This document shows positions 1-5,464 of a DNA stretch of 7,852 nt, in pieces (position 1 is the first letter of the stretch; each line of letters starts with the position of its first letter). The stretch lies in the NCBI GenBank assembly GCA_020847555.1, contig JADLBT010000308.1, forward strand, positions 1-7,852, in the 5' to 3' direction. This DNA comes from Gemmataceae bacterium. Its GTDB lineage: Bacteria; Planctomycetota; Planctomycetia; Gemmatales; Gemmataceae. Under the pieces are notes generated by a model. That model was not told where the DNA came from. It did no database searches and worked only from the letters and a program-made list of their open reading frames with translations. A program made the translations under genes and the position numbers.

Positions 1-80
1 AGTACGAGGTGGCCGCGTCGCAAACCCACGGCGCCGAGGAACGCCGGACCGATACGCCGGAGCGGCCCGCAAACGGCTGA
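1..80 (+). CDS. Possible 3' end of an upstream gene (partial)
   Basis: Reading from base 3, the frame stays open to a TGA at 78-80 and gives about 25 residues, beginning YEVAASQTHGAEE. Third positions of these codons are mostly G or C, and the composition is hydrophilic with acidic and basic residues, as in a protein C-terminus. Two other frames are also open for 200 bases or more but look Arg/Pro-rich and artefactual. The piece is too short to name a family. The alternative is that 1-295 is wholly intergenic. Confidence 0.33.
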   Translation, partial: YEVAASQTHGAEERRTDTPERPANG

Positions 81-230
81 GTTCGGCAGACCGCGACAAC
101 CCTTCTTTTCCCGCGAATACGGTCCCCTCGGGGGGTCGTACCCGCGGGCCTTTCGTGCTTTTCTCGACCGCGAGCCGGACGCGGGATGCAATTTTGAATA
201 GGAACCTTCTCGCCGGCGTCATTCTCTCGT

Positions 231-250
231 AGACCATCCTTGATGGGTCT
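231..250 (+). other. Small hairpin in the leader of the thioredoxin-like gene
   Basis: AGACC (231-235) pairs with GGTCT (246-250). After a one-base bulge (G245), ATC (236-238) pairs with GAT (242-244) around a three-base loop. It lies 28 bases upstream of the ribosome binding site. No T-run follows, so it is not a plain terminator. It may be a chance hairpin or part of the 5' leader. I see no convincing promoter in 81-295. Confidence 0.22.
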
Positions 251-278
251 GGGTGGTCCCGGATCCTCGAGTCACCAC

Positions 279-284
279 AGGAGG
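279..284 (+). promoter_or_regulatory. Strong Shine-Dalgarno site of the CxxU protein gene
   Basis: AGGAGG lies 11 bases before ATG 296 (distance to the AAG following it is shorter). It fixes the start at 296 and shows that translation should begin well upstream of the in-frame TGA. There is no comparable site before the internal ATG at 494. Confidence 0.75.
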
Positions 285-295
285 AAGTTCATCCG

Positions 296-847
296 ATGAA
301 ACCTCGCTTCATTGCGGGGGCGCTCGCGGTTGCTGCGCTGGCCGTGGCCGGCGTGGTCGCCGATGATGCCCTCAAGTCCGGTCCCCAGGAGGGGAAAAAT
401 ATCCCCGGAGCGTTCCACCCGACGAACCTCACGGGGCCTCAGGCTGGCAAAAAGCACTGCCTGGTCTGACAGTTCGGCGCACGGCCGGTCGCGATGATTT
501 TCGCTCGCGACATCACCGGCCCCTTGACCAGTCTGGTCAAGAAGATCGATGCGTCCAATGTCAAGAACGCCAAAATGGGCAGCTTCGTTGTTTTCCTCAA
601 TGACGATGAGGGGCTGGCGGACAAGGCCAAATCCCTCGCGAAAAAGGAAGGTCTAAAGAAGACCGTCCTCTCCATCGATAACCCCGCCGGCCCACAGGGC
701 TACAACGTCGCCAAGGACGCCGACGTCACCGTCGTTCTCTACAACAAGCGCAACGTGAAGGTCAACTTCGCCTTCAAGAAGGGCGAACTGAACGAGCAGG
801 CCGTCGAGAAGGTGGTCAGCGCGCTCAGCAAAATCGGCGCCAAGTAA
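296..847 (+). CDS. Candidate selenoprotein: secreted thioredoxin-like protein with CxxU motif (in-frame TGA at codon 58)
   Basis: Read through one TGA (467-469), this frame gives 183 residues from ATG 296 to TAA 845-847. Residues 1-22 are a signal peptide: MKPRF, then a hydrophobic Ala/Val/Leu core, with likely cleavage after VVA. The mature protein begins DDALKSGPQ and runs through PGAFHP to KKHCLV-[TGA]-QFGARPV. Cys55 and codon 58 are spaced as a CxxC redox motif, followed by a hydrophobic strand (AMIFARD). Residues 85-183 alternate strands and helices (FVVFLNDD; AKSLAKKEGL; VTVVLYN; a final amphipathic helix), consistent with a thioredoxin fold. I recall similar short secreted planctomycete proteins with Cys at this place, from memory and unchecked. 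Coding character is the same on both sides of the TGA and no other stop or frameshift is seen, which argues against a decayed pseudogene. The reading as selenocysteine is inference, supported by the hairpin at 483-521. Alternatives are a recent nonsense mutation or a sequencing error (TGC to TGA). Likely role: thiol/selenol redox chemistry outside the cytoplasm; substrate unknown. Confidence 0.72.
467..521 (+). promoter_or_regulatory. SECIS-like element: UGA codon plus downstream stem-loop
   Basis: After TGA 467-469, GTCGCGA (488-494) pairs perfectly with TCGCGAC (505-511) around the ten-base loop TGATTTTCGC. Below it GGCCG (483-487) pairs with CGGCC (517-521), leaving a five-base bulge (512-516) on the 3' side only. 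An equal alternative pairs 483-489 with 515-521 and 490-494 with 505-509. Either way there are 12 base pairs. The loop begins 25 nt after the TGA and has G as its second base. Known bacterial SECIS elements lie just downstream of UGA inside the coding region, with a loop about 16-37 nt away and a G in the first two loop positions; this fits. The codons around the TGA (GTC TGA CA-) also resemble the context I remember for E. coli fdhF. The element would recruit SelB; no sel gene is in the window. Confidence 0.6.
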
Positions 848-888
848 CCGACAGCTACTTTATGTTCAAGATCCCGGGACCACTCGCG

Positions 889-928
889 ACGCCGTCGTGC
901 GCCTCCGCGCCTGACGGCGTTGCGTTTT
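889..928 (+). terminator. Intrinsic terminator of the CxxU protein gene
   Basis: ACGCCGTC (889-896) pairs with GACGGCGT (913-920). Inside, GCGC (899-902) pairs with GCGC (907-910) around a four-base loop, separated by a two-base mismatch on each side. TGCGTTTT follows, with four T at 925-928. It begins 42 bases after the TAA of the upstream gene and ends 10 bases before the stop of the convergent transporter gene. On the minus strand the stem is not followed by T, so it mainly serves the plus-strand gene, although the stem could also slow transcription arriving from the other side. Confidence 0.6.
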
Positions 929-937
929 CCCCTCCCG

Positions 938-2476
938 TCATCTCCTGGAGTTCGCTGCCAACCGCGTCGGGGCCAGGGCCGTGTCGCGCTCCAGGTAGCG
1001 GGCGCCCCAGAGCCACAACACCCCGCCCACCAGCACCAGCGCCGAGACGACCCCCAGGGCCAGATCCATGCTCGCGTAGTCGGCAATCAGCCCCATCACG
1101 AACGGCGAGATCGCGTCCCCGAAGGCGTGAATGATGAAGATGTTCACCGCGAACGCCATCGATCGGACGGCCGGGTGCGTGACGTTCGCCAGGATCGTGT
1201 TGCTCGGTCCGGTGTTGAAAAACAGGAAGAAGACGGCCAGGAACAGGAACACCCACGCCAGCGGGAACGACGTCCACAGCAGCAGCAGGATCATCGGGAA
1301 GGCGGCCAGCATACTCACCCCGGACACCAGGAAGTAGGAGCCGGGGTAGCGGCTGCGGAGGGCGTCCCCCACCACCCCGCCGAGCAGCGTGGCGACCAGT
1401 CCCGAGACGACCACGATGGCGCCGAAGACGAAGTTCACATGGCCCAGGCTCGGCGTCGCCGCCGCGTCCTCGAGTTGCTCCAGGTAGAGGTGCCGTTCCT
1501 CGGCCGACAGCCGGTTGCTCACCTCGTCCCGGAACGCTCTGACTGTCAGCGCCCCCTTCCCGGTCAGGTCCGCCACCCTGTCGAGGACCGGCCCCGGGAG
1601 TTTGTCGATGACGGTGCCGAGGGAGTCCCGGCCCTCGCGCAGGCCGCTGATGATGGCCGGGGTCAGCTGCAGGCGCGCCTCACGCTCGTAGATGTAACTC
1701 GGCATCCACGCGGCCAGGCCGCCGATGGCAAACGTCATGGCCGTCATCCCAAGGGTGTTGAGGACGAACGACGGGATCCTGGCCAGCATCAGGTAATCGT
1801 CCCAGCCCCCGCCAGCGGCGCCGGTCGTTCCGCCAGCGTCCGCCTGCCCGCGCGGCGGGTCGCGCATGAACAGGCAGAGCAGGCCGAGCAGCAGTCCGGG
1901 CGGGACGACGACGAAGAACGCGCCGCGCCACCCCAGCGCCGTTCCGGCGACGACCCCGCCGAGGACGTACCCCAGCGCGCCGCCGACCGGGATGGCGACG
2001 TAGAACCAGGCCATGACGTACCCCCGCTGCCGGATCGGGTACAGGTCGGAGATGACGGTTGGCGCCACCGGACCGTAGGCCGCCTCGCCGACGCCGACGA
2101 AGCAGCGTGTGACGAGCAGCAACAGGAACGTTGTCGCCAGCCCCGATGCCCCGCTCGCCAGGCTCCACAGGATCACGCCGATGGCGACCAGGAGCCAGCG
2201 CGACATGCGGTCCCCGAGCCACCCGAACACCGGGGCCAGTACCATGTAGGCGACGATGAACGCCGTTGTCAGCAGCCCCAGCTTGGTCTGGGCCAGCGGG
2301 TCGTCGGCCAGCAGGGCACCGCGGATGCGGGGGAGGACAGCCGCGAGTACCTGTCGGTCGATGTAGTTGAACAGGTTGATCAGCAGCAGCAGGAGCAGGG
2401 CCGTCCGGGCGCCGGGGAGAGGCGATTGCGGGCCGTCCTGGGCGGCGGGGGGGGCCGTCGTGCCATTCGCGGTCAT
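938..2476 (-). CDS. Spinster-like MFS transporter
   Basis: A 512-residue polytopic inner-membrane protein of the major facilitator superfamily, about 12 membrane segments. TM1 contains NYIDRQV (37-43), typical of the spinster (Spns) branch. Loop 2-3 has the MFS motif A form GDRMSR (88-93). TM4 carries GVGEAAYGPVAPT (128-140), also spinster-like. A second motif A-like stretch GGVVGDALRSR is at 366-376. Family members move lipids, sphingosine-type compounds or other small molecules by secondary transport; the substrate here cannot be read. A soluble stretch of about 70 residues (274-343: charged, helix-rich, Leu/Glu/Arg) sits between TM7 (ending WMPSYIYERE) and TM8 (FVFGAIVVVSG), where most relatives have a short loop. 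The start ATG has GAGGG six bases upstream on the minus strand. The stop is TGA, so UGA does act as a stop in this genome. It converges on the CxxU gene and diverges from the gene at 2979. Confidence 0.9.
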   Translation of the reverse strand: MTANGTTAPPAAQDGPQSPLPGARTALLLLLLINLFNYIDRQVLAAVLPRIRGALLADDPLAQTKLGLLTTAFIVAYMVLAPVFGWLGDRMSRWLLVAIGVILWSLASGASGLATTFLLLLVTRCFVGVGEAAYGPVAPTVISDLYPIRQRGYVMAWFYVAIPVGGALGYVLGGVVAGTALGWRGAFFVVVPPGLLLGLLCLFMRDPPRGQADAGGTTGAAGGGWDDYLMLARIPSFVLNTLGMTAMTFAIGGLAAWMPSYIYEREARLQLTPAIISGLREGRDSLGTVIDKLPGPVLDRVADLTGKGALTVRAFRDEVSNRLSAEERHLYLEQLEDAAATPSLGHVNFVFGAIVVVSGLVATLLGGVVGDALRSRYPGSYFLVSGVSMLAAFPMILLLLWTSFPLAWVFLFLAVFFLFFNTGPSNTILANVTHPAVRSMAFAVNIFIIHAFGDAISPFVMGLIADYASMDLALGVVSALVLVGGVLWLWGARYLERDTALAPTRLAANSRR

Positions 2477-2978
2477 GGAGAGCCCTCGGTCGGGTCGATT
2501 GGCTCAGTTCCCGTCAGGCCGCAAAGCGTACCACGTTCGCGCCACCTGAGACAGGGAATTCCCGGAATACCCGGTTCGACTTGGCTGGCGTTATCGGGGT
2601 AGTAGGTTGTGGACCCCGGCAGTTCGCAGGTGCCAGCCTCTGCAGGGGCGTGCGCCGGGCGCTGCCGCGGGAGCCACGACCCATCTTGGGGCGTCAGTCT
2701 CAAGAGCGGCGGGGAGCCTTGTGTCCGTCGTTACGACGAGGCCATGCGTCCCCGGCCGCTGCGGTGGGAAGGGGTTCCGAGGTTGCCACCCCCCCACCCG
2801 TTCGCCCCCGAGGGCAACCGGCCGGCTGTTAGGGACACGGAGTTCACGGCGGTTGGTGCCGCCAAGCCGAACCTGCGTTACAGGGGACTGGGCGCGCATC
2901 CTGGTCTCGCACGACGCCCAGGCTCGGCAGCGCGCCCAGCCCCTGAACTCCGTGTTCGGCGTCCGAGGAGAGATTGGG
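2477..2978. other. Gene-poor region between divergent genes
   Basis: These 502 bases separate the transporter (leftward) from the YdhR-like gene (rightward) and should hold promoters for both, though I cannot pick them out with confidence. Frames open here give Arg/Gly/Pro-rich translations without domains. I see GGTTGCC (2781-2787) inverted at 2813-2819 around a C-rich loop, and the larger nested structure at 2835-2955 listed separately. No tRNA, insertion sequence or complete gene is visible. Confidence 0.6.
2835..2955 (+). other. Nested inverted-repeat element, possible structured leader RNA
   Basis: ACACGGAGTTCA (2835-2846) is a perfect 12-base inverted repeat of TGAACTCCGTGT (2944-2955). 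Inside lie GGCGG/CCGCC (2848-2852 with 2859-2863), CCTG/CAGG (2872-2875 with 2881-2884) and CTGGGCGCG/CGCGCCCAG (2888-2896 with 2931-2939), the last capped by CCTGG/CCAGG (2900-2904 with 2918-2922). Together they would fold as a multi-branched RNA closed by the 12-bp helix. The structure ends nine bases before the Shine-Dalgarno site of the next gene (2965-2970). It may be a cis-acting leader, a small palindromic mobile element, or partly chance in GC-rich DNA. It matches no riboswitch class I know. Confidence 0.4.
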
Positions 2979-3680
2979 ATGGTGCCGCGATCGTCCACCT
3001 GGACACCCTTTGCGTCCCTGCTCCGTGCGATTGGCCTCCTGCTGAGTGGCGGCGTCCGGTTGTGTTCCCAAGAGTTTGGCTGGCTGTTTACGGATGACGA
3101 CGGCCACCGTTTCGCCGTATTCCGACATCTGGTCGTCAGGCCGCCCCCGGACAAGCGGGGGTCCATAGGCGGGGTGGCCGTGGCCCGTTTCCGTCTCGGC
3201 CGCTGGGCGGCGCGCTGGAACCGCTGGTTCTCCTGGCTGCCCATCCCGTTCTTCATCGGCCTGCCGGGGTTTCGCTCCAAGCGGTGGATGGAGGCAGGCG
3301 AGACGAGTGAGTTCTGTGGCTACTACGAGTGGGCCACGGAGGGTGATGCGGCCAGGTACACACGCTCCTTCGCGGCCCGTTTCATGGCGGCCCGTGCGGT
3401 GCCGGGCACGGCTTCGTGTCGGTGGTATCCGGCGGCCGCCGCTCCCCCGCCCCCGCAGCCGATGGCCCAGAGGAACCCGCGGCCGGACACAGCGAAGGAA
3501 GAATTGGAGCAGACCGGCCACGCGAACCCGGAAGGCCGGCGTTCGACGCCCCGGCCCCATCCGCCTCTGAGGATAGCCGATGAAGTTGCTGATCGCACCC
3601 CTGGCGGCACCGGGGGAGACGGGCGGCCCAATGACGCGCGCTCGTGCCCTGGCCGCCGAGGCCATGAAACGGGGACATGA
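2979..3680 (+). CDS. YdhR-like small protein of unknown function (C-terminal end uncertain)
   Basis: ATG 2979 has an excellent site GAGGAG (2965-2970) eight bases upstream, so I place the start here and not at the in-frame ATG 2607, whose leading residues look non-coding. The frame gives 233 residues to TGA 3678-3680. Residues 1-30 are mildly hydrophobic; then QEFGWLFTDDDGHRFAVFRH and a core with FSWLPIPFFIGLPGFRSKRW (84-103), GYYEWAT (114-120) and YTRSFAARFMAARAVPG (127-143). The pattern PGFRSK-W ... G-YEW ... A-Y recalls YdhR-type putative monooxygenases and other dimeric alpha/beta-barrel proteins; this is a resemblance, not a firm assignment. The recognisable domain ends near residue 151. 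The Pro/Gly/Arg-rich rest overlaps the glycosyltransferase gene by 101 bases, and codon bias fades after about 3555. A frameshift there would instead end the protein at TGA 3568-3570, just before the next gene. Probably co-transcribed with the glycosyltransferase. Confidence 0.65.
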   Translation: MVPRSSTWTPFASLLRAIGLLLSGGVRLCSQEFGWLFTDDDGHRFAVFRHLVVRPPPDKRGSIGGVAVARFRLGRWAARWNRWFSWLPIPFFIGLPGFRSKRWMEAGETSEFCGYYEWATEGDAARYTRSFAARFMAARAVPGTASCRWYPAAAAPPPPQPMAQRNPRPDTAKEELEQTGHANPEGRRSTPRPHPPLRIADEVADRTPGGTGGDGRPNDARSCPGRRGHETGT

Positions 3681-4776
3681 AGTGGCCTTCTGCGCCGGCG
3701 AGGACCAGAACTACCGTCCCGTGGAAGGCGTCAAGAACTTCTTCGCGCCTGTCCCCTCAGTCTTCGGGACGCCTCGGTGGCTGGGGAGGTTGCTCATGTC
3801 TTTCGCCCGTGCCGTGGGCATTCAGAACTGGCTCGCAGGACGGATGCGCAGTTTTGAGCAGGTCCTTCGCCTGGTCGGCATTACCACCCGGCGGTTTCTG
3901 ACGCGGGATGTGGAGGCGCTCCGCCAGGCCATTCGGGCCTTCCAGCCGGACGTGGTCTTTTCGGAGGTGCGCATCACCGCGATCATGGCCGCGAAGCTCG
4001 AGCACGTTCCCGTCGTGACGGGCTACGCCTACGCACTGCAACCGTCCTTTGCCTCCAGCCCGGAGCGCAGCGAGAGCGTCCGGACCTACCTTCGGCAACA
4101 GGGCTTGCCGGCTGTCCACTCCGCGCTGGAACTGTTCGACTGGGCGGAAATCAAGTTCGTGCCCAGCTCATATGAACTTGAGCCGGTTGCGAGGGAGAAC
4201 TTGATCCACGTTGGGCCATTTCAGCCGGCTACGCCACCGCCAGCCACTGCCGAGCCACGCAACCACGTCCTCGGCTACATGGGGATGGGGAGTATCTCGC
4301 CACGGCGCCTGTTGCGGGTGCTGAGCGAAGCCTGTCGGGGAACAGGCTTCCAGCTCTACATCGCCTCCCAGCAGCTCGGGCCTTGTGATTCCGGCACGGT
4401 TCATGTGCGCCCCTATTTCGACTTCGACGCCCTCCTGCCCAGGGCAGTGGCCTACGTCCACCACGGCGGCCAGAACAGTGTCATGAAAGGGTTGATTCAC
4501 GGCGTGCCGCAGCTTATCGTGTCGGGGAGCCACTTCGAGCGCGGCTACAACGCCGATTCCGTGGTGCGATTGCGGGCTGGCGCGAGGATCGACCCGGAGC
4601 ACTTTACGCCCGCCCAGGTCCGGTCGTGGATCGACCGCTTCGCCTCGGACCCCACGTACCGCAACAACGCTCAGGTAGCAGGGCAAAGCCTCCTGAAGCT
4701 GGGCGGGGCTGCAGCGGTCGTCACCGCCCTGGAGCGCAGGTTCCTGGACCCGATCGAGTCGCTCCGGTATAAATGA
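3580..4776 (+). CDS. GT-B glycosyltransferase, UGT/MGT-like (GT1-type)
   Basis: A 398-residue protein, the usual length for cytoplasmic bacterial UGT-like enzymes that transfer a sugar from a nucleotide sugar to a small lipophilic acceptor. The N-terminal half starts with strand MKLLIAPLA, a Gly-rich turn (PGETGGPMTRA, 11-21) and a helix leading to RGHEVAFCAG (31-40), the normal acceptor-side Rossmann start. FQPDVVFSEV (121-130) is the next typical strand. The C-terminal half opens with VLGYMGMGS (230-238). It carries the donor-binding signature YVHHGGQNSVMKGLIHGVPQ (292-311), equivalent to the HxGxxS/T...GVP of UGTs, followed by FERGYNADSVVRLRAGARI (319-337), where relatives have EQ.xNA..v...G.G. 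The Asp/Glu-Gln pair that often contacts the sugar is replaced by FERG, so donor preference may differ. GAGGA (3569-3573) six bases before ATG supports this start. The stop is TGA 4774-4776. The acceptor is unknown; no biosynthetic cluster is seen beside it. Confidence 0.88.
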   Translation: MKLLIAPLAAPGETGGPMTRARALAAEAMKRGHEVAFCAGEDQNYRPVEGVKNFFAPVPSVFGTPRWLGRLLMSFARAVGIQNWLAGRMRSFEQVLRLVGITTRRFLTRDVEALRQAIRAFQPDVVFSEVRITAIMAAKLEHVPVVTGYAYALQPSFASSPERSESVRTYLRQQGLPAVHSALELFDWAEIKFVPSSYELEPVARENLIHVGPFQPATPPPATAEPRNHVLGYMGMGSISPRRLLRVLSEACRGTGFQLYIASQQLGPCDSGTVHVRPYFDFDALLPRAVAYVHHGGQNSVMKGLIHGVPQLIVSGSHFERGYNADSVVRLRAGARIDPEHFTPAQVRSWIDRFASDPTYRNNAQVAGQSLLKLGGAAAVVTALERRFLDPIESLRYK

Positions 4777-4791
4777 CAGGAGGGAGACAAC

Positions 4792-4821
4792 AAAGCCCAC
4801 GGGGCGCCACCCGTGAGCTTT
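4792..4821 (+). terminator. Hairpin between glycosyltransferase and DUF962 gene
   Basis: AAAGC (4792-4796) and CACGGG (4798-4803) pair with CCCGTG (4810-4815) and GCTTT (4817-4821): 11 base pairs with one C/A mismatch around a six-base loop, starting 15 bases after the glycosyltransferase stop. Only three T lie in the stem and GG follows, so it would be a weak terminator at most. It could instead be an mRNA processing site or a repetitive palindrome, since part of it recurs at 7826-7841. It covers the GTG at 4813, which argues against that codon as the start of the next gene. Confidence 0.4.
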
Positions 4822-4851
4822 GGAAAGCAGCATGAGGATTCTATTCAACCC

Positions 4852-5187
4852 ATGACCCCAACGCGCCGCCGCCCCCTCCTTAACGTCCTGCGCAACTGGC
4901 TGGAACGTCACCAGCACCCGTTCAACTTCTGGATCCATCTCATCGGCATCCCGCTGAGCGTCGCGGGCGTGGTGACGCTGTTCGCCCTGCCGTGGGACCA
5001 GTGGTACTGGGGCGTCGGCCTGTTCGTCCTCGGGTATGTCCTGCAGTGGGTCGGCCACTGCGTGGAGGGTAATGACCTCGGCGAGTGGGCCGGCATCAAG
5101 CGCGTGCTCGGCCTGCCGTACGTCAGCATCTCGCCGCGCTGGCAGAACCCACAGGACAGGCAAACTCCCGCGCCGTCATCACGCTAA
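4852..5187 (+). CDS. Mpo1-like / DUF962 family small membrane protein
   Basis: From ATG 4852 the protein has 111 residues. It shows the DUF962 (YGL010w/Mpo1-like) pattern: HQHPFNFWIHLIGIPL (20-35) opening the first membrane hairpin, a second pair of hydrophobic segments around WYWGVGLFVLGYVLQWVGH (51-69), and the conserved ending GHCVEGNDLGEW (68-79). The histidines at 20, 22, 29 and 69 are candidates for the metal site. Yeast Mpo1 is an Fe(II)-dependent dioxygenase that oxidises 2-hydroxy fatty acids in alpha-oxidation; bacterial members are mostly untested, so that activity here is inference. The start is uncertain. An in-frame GTG at 4813 would add 13 residues but lies inside a hairpin, and the only purine-rich site before 4852 (GAGGA, 4834-4838) is 13 bases away. 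The last 16 residues are polar and probably disordered. It follows the glycosyltransferase by 75 bases and may share its transcript. Confidence 0.82.
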   Translation: MTPTRRRPLLNVLRNWLERHQHPFNFWIHLIGIPLSVAGVVTLFALPWDQWYWGVGLFVLGYVLQWVGHCVEGNDLGEWAGIKRVLGLPYVSISPRWQNPQDRQTPAPSSR

Positions 5188-5275
5188 CCCTCGCCCCCAT
5201 CTTCCCCCTCCCGCCGCGCCCGCGTCCCCGGCCCCGTCCTTCCCCGGCGGGCACGCTCTGCCTGCCTTCCTTGCC
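5188..5275 (+). other. Pyrimidine-rich, A-poor tract
   Basis: Directly after the DUF962 stop, 88 bases are mostly C and T with scattered G; there are only two A (5199 and 5253). Nothing in it looks like a gene or a hairpin terminator. Such C-rich, G-poor transcript segments can serve as Rho entry sites, which would fit the end of the upstream gene, but this is inference from composition only. Confidence 0.4.
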
Positions 5276-5460
5276 AGATCGGCACGATCCGCACGGGCGA
5301 CAAATTTTACCTGATCGCGCCGCCAGGAACTGCCGATAAAGTTTGCATCTCATCTGACCCTGCGCCCTCCGAGGCGCGGGCCGACGCGCAGGTCACGGCG
5401 AACACGGGTGGGCACATCGGGACCGCCACCTACCCGGCAGTCCGTCCCTACGGGGAGTAA
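5275..5460 (+). pseudogene. Open coding-like frame without a start: possible gene tail upstream of the TolC-family gene
   Basis: Codons from 5275 to TAA 5458-5460 give 61 residues, beginning QIGTIRTGDKFYLIAPPG and ending GTATYPAVRPYGE. The composition is balanced, and from about 5362 onward nearly every third base is G or C, as in the genes nearby and unlike the neighbouring frames. The stop sits 4 bases before ATG 5465 and the ribosome binding site of the TolC-family gene lies inside its last codons, the spacing of an operon neighbour. However, there is no ATG, GTG or TTG in this frame back to the DUF962 stop at 5185-5187, and 5188-5274 does not look coding. It could be the 3' remnant of a truncated gene, a gene broken by a frameshift, or chance. 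I do not recognise the family. Confidence 0.33.
5452..5457 (+). promoter_or_regulatory. Shine-Dalgarno site of the TolC-family gene
   Basis: GGGGAG seven bases before ATG 5465 selects this start over the in-frame GTG at 5408, which would put 19 polar residues ahead of the lipoprotein signal. Confidence 0.65.
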
Positions 5461-5464
5461 AACG

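Noticed and set aside
494..847. Internal ATG at 494 as the true start of a 117-residue cytoplasmic protein
   Set aside because: No ribosome binding site precedes it, it lies inside the 483-521 stem, and it would discard the signal peptide and Cys55 while the upstream codons are clearly coding with a strong site at 279-284.
296..847. UGA reassigned as a sense codon in this genome
   Set aside because: TGA ends the genes at 938-2476 and 3580-4776 at positions that fit their families, and no other in-frame TGA is found inside a recognised gene.
920..2602. Long 560-codon plus-strand frame opposite the MFS gene
   Set aside because: It is rich in Arg, Gln, His and Pro without any domain and mirrors the codon bias of the real transporter gene; such antisense frames are normal in GC-rich DNA.
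2781..2819. 7-bp inverted repeat GGTTGCC/GGCAACC as a terminator or operator
   Set aside because: Short, with a 25-base loop, no T-run and no relation to a gene end; easily chance in this composition.
2607..2978. N-terminal extension of the YdhR-like protein back to ATG 2607
   Set aside because: The residues are Arg/Pro/Gly-rich without structure, the stretch contains the inverted-repeat element, and ATG 2979 has an ideal ribosome binding site.
2591..3665. Minus-strand frames at 2591-3280 and 2844-3665
   Set aside because: Low-complexity Arg/Pro/Gly translations overlapping the better supported plus-strand genes; no starts with a ribosome binding site.
5408..5464. GTG 5408 as the start of the TolC-family protein
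   Set aside because: It would put 19 polar residues before the lipoprotein signal; ATG 5465 has GGGGAG at the right distance and places Cys20 in a normal lipobox.
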